Assembly: GCA_017535125.1 (NCBI GenBank)
Contig: JAFXUS010000043.1
Coordinates: 1-6,027, forward strand
From: Bacteroidales bacterium
GTDB lineage: Bacteria > Bacteroidota > Bacteroidia > Bacteroidales > UBA932
Length of the DNA: 6,027 nucleotides
Direction of reading: 5' to 3'
How positions within the stretch are numbered: the first letter of the stretch is position 1; each line of letters opens with the position of its first letter. A program made the translations under genes and the position numbers. Of the stretch, positions 5,483 through 6,027 are shown one piece after another. The notes below the pieces were generated by a model. That model ran no database searches, had not been told where the DNA came from, and was given only the letters and a program-made list of their open reading frames with translations.

Positions 5483-6027
5483 ATGAAAAAAGTATTCCTG
5501 ATGGCGGTGACTTCCGCCGCACTGCTTTTCGCTCAAGGAGCAAAGGCACAGACCAACCTCCAGATCTTCTATGACTTCGGATCGGACCGTCAGCACGTGA
5601 CCACGACCCTCGAAGGCTTCTACAACGACAATTGGGGTAACACCTTCTTCTTCATCGATTATGATTACAACGGCAAGGACGTGAACAACAAGAACGTCTC
5701 CCCGTCCAGCACGTACTTCGAAATCGCCCGCTGCCTGAACTTCTGGCAGGCTTCCAAGCTGGGCGGCCTGAGCCTTCAGGTGGAGTACAACGGCGGCCTC
5801 GGCCTCGGCTACGGCGTCAACCATGCGTTCCTGGGCGGCTTCGACTATTTCCTGCACAGCGCCGACTTCAACAACACCTTCAACATCAAGGTGCTCTACA
5901 AGAAGATCCTCGGTGCCACGCAGCAGGTTCCCCTCCAGTTCACCCTCGTCTGGGGCCTCCAGGACCTGTTCGGCGTGAAGGGCCTCCGCTTCTCCGGCTT
6001 CGCCGATTTCTGGTGGGAGGACCACAC
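5483..6027 (+). CDS. DUF5020/Tsx-like outer-membrane channel protein (partial, 3' end missing)
   Basis: The frame opens at ATG 5483-5485 and is still open at the right edge (181 complete codons). Residues 1-22 are a Sec signal peptide: KK, a hydrophobic core, then AKA before Gln23, the likely cleavage site; there is no lipobox cysteine. The mature part is rich in aromatic residues alternating with polar ones, as expected for beta-strands of an outer-membrane barrel: LQIFYDFGSDR, TTTLEGF, NTFFFIDYDYNG, FEIARCLNFW, LQVEYNGGLG, FSGFADFWWEDH. This pattern matches, from memory, the Bacteroidota DUF5020 family, which is placed with the Tsx-like nucleoside channels. A nucleoside or nucleobase pore would fit its place 22 bases after apt, but substrate is inferred. 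About the last quarter of the protein is probably outside the window. Confidence 0.75.
   Translation, partial: MKKVFLMAVTSAALLFAQGAKAQTNLQIFYDFGSDRQHVTTTLEGFYNDNWGNTFFFIDYDYNGKDVNNKNVSPSSTYFEIARCLNFWQASKLGGLSLQVEYNGGLGLGYGVNHAFLGGFDYFLHSADFNNTFNIKVLYKKILGATQQVPLQFTLVWGLQDLFGVKGLRFSGFADFWWEDH

Noticed and set aside
5471..6025. 184-codon minus-strand open frame at the right end
   Set aside because: Glu/Val/Ala-rich antisense translation of the signal-peptide-bearing channel gene on the plus strand, which is the convincing product.

Overview
The window is chromosomal housekeeping DNA from a member of the Bacteroidota, most likely a GC-rich Bacteroidales lineage. Three things point there. The promoters carry the Bacteroidota -7 element TAnnTTTG (TATCTTTG before the phosphoglycerate mutase gene, TACATTTG before rnr). 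Starts lack clear Shine-Dalgarno sequences. Several proteins have group-typical forms: Apt with FWDVTTLF and LIHDDLLATGGT, a short RNase R, and a DUF5020/Tsx-like outer-membrane protein. I cannot name the genus.

Layout, left to right. Bases 1-160 (+) are the last 52 codons of an M3-family metallopeptidase (Dcp/oligopeptidase A type). It converges on manA (157-1059, -), and the two stop codons overlap. manA lies 5 bases downstream of gpmI (1065-2588, -), so the two form an operon for sugar-phosphate metabolism. The 129-base gap 2589-2717 holds an rnr terminator (16-bp perfect stem), the gpmI promoter -7 box and a small palindromic repeat in the gpmI leader. rnr (2718-4859, -) encodes RNase R. 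A 73-base divergent promoter region separates it from apt (4933-5460, +). A signal-peptide-bearing Tsx-like channel gene follows 22 bases downstream of apt and runs off the right end. Its pairing with apt suggests nucleobase/nucleoside uptake coupled to salvage.

The unusual content is a set of palindromic repeats, two of them inside housekeeping reading frames. In rnr, a segment of exactly 120 bases (3717-3836) with 21/23-base terminal inverted repeats and nested hairpins adds 40 in-frame residues to the RNB catalytic domain, leaving the active site intact. In manA, a 66-base pair of facing palindromes (320-385) codes for 22 residues. A third relative of the manA palindromes lies in the gpmI leader. 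This resembles the in-gene palindromic elements described in Rickettsia and is the best candidate here for something undescribed. No phage, insertion sequence, CRISPR array, tRNA or rRNA was seen.
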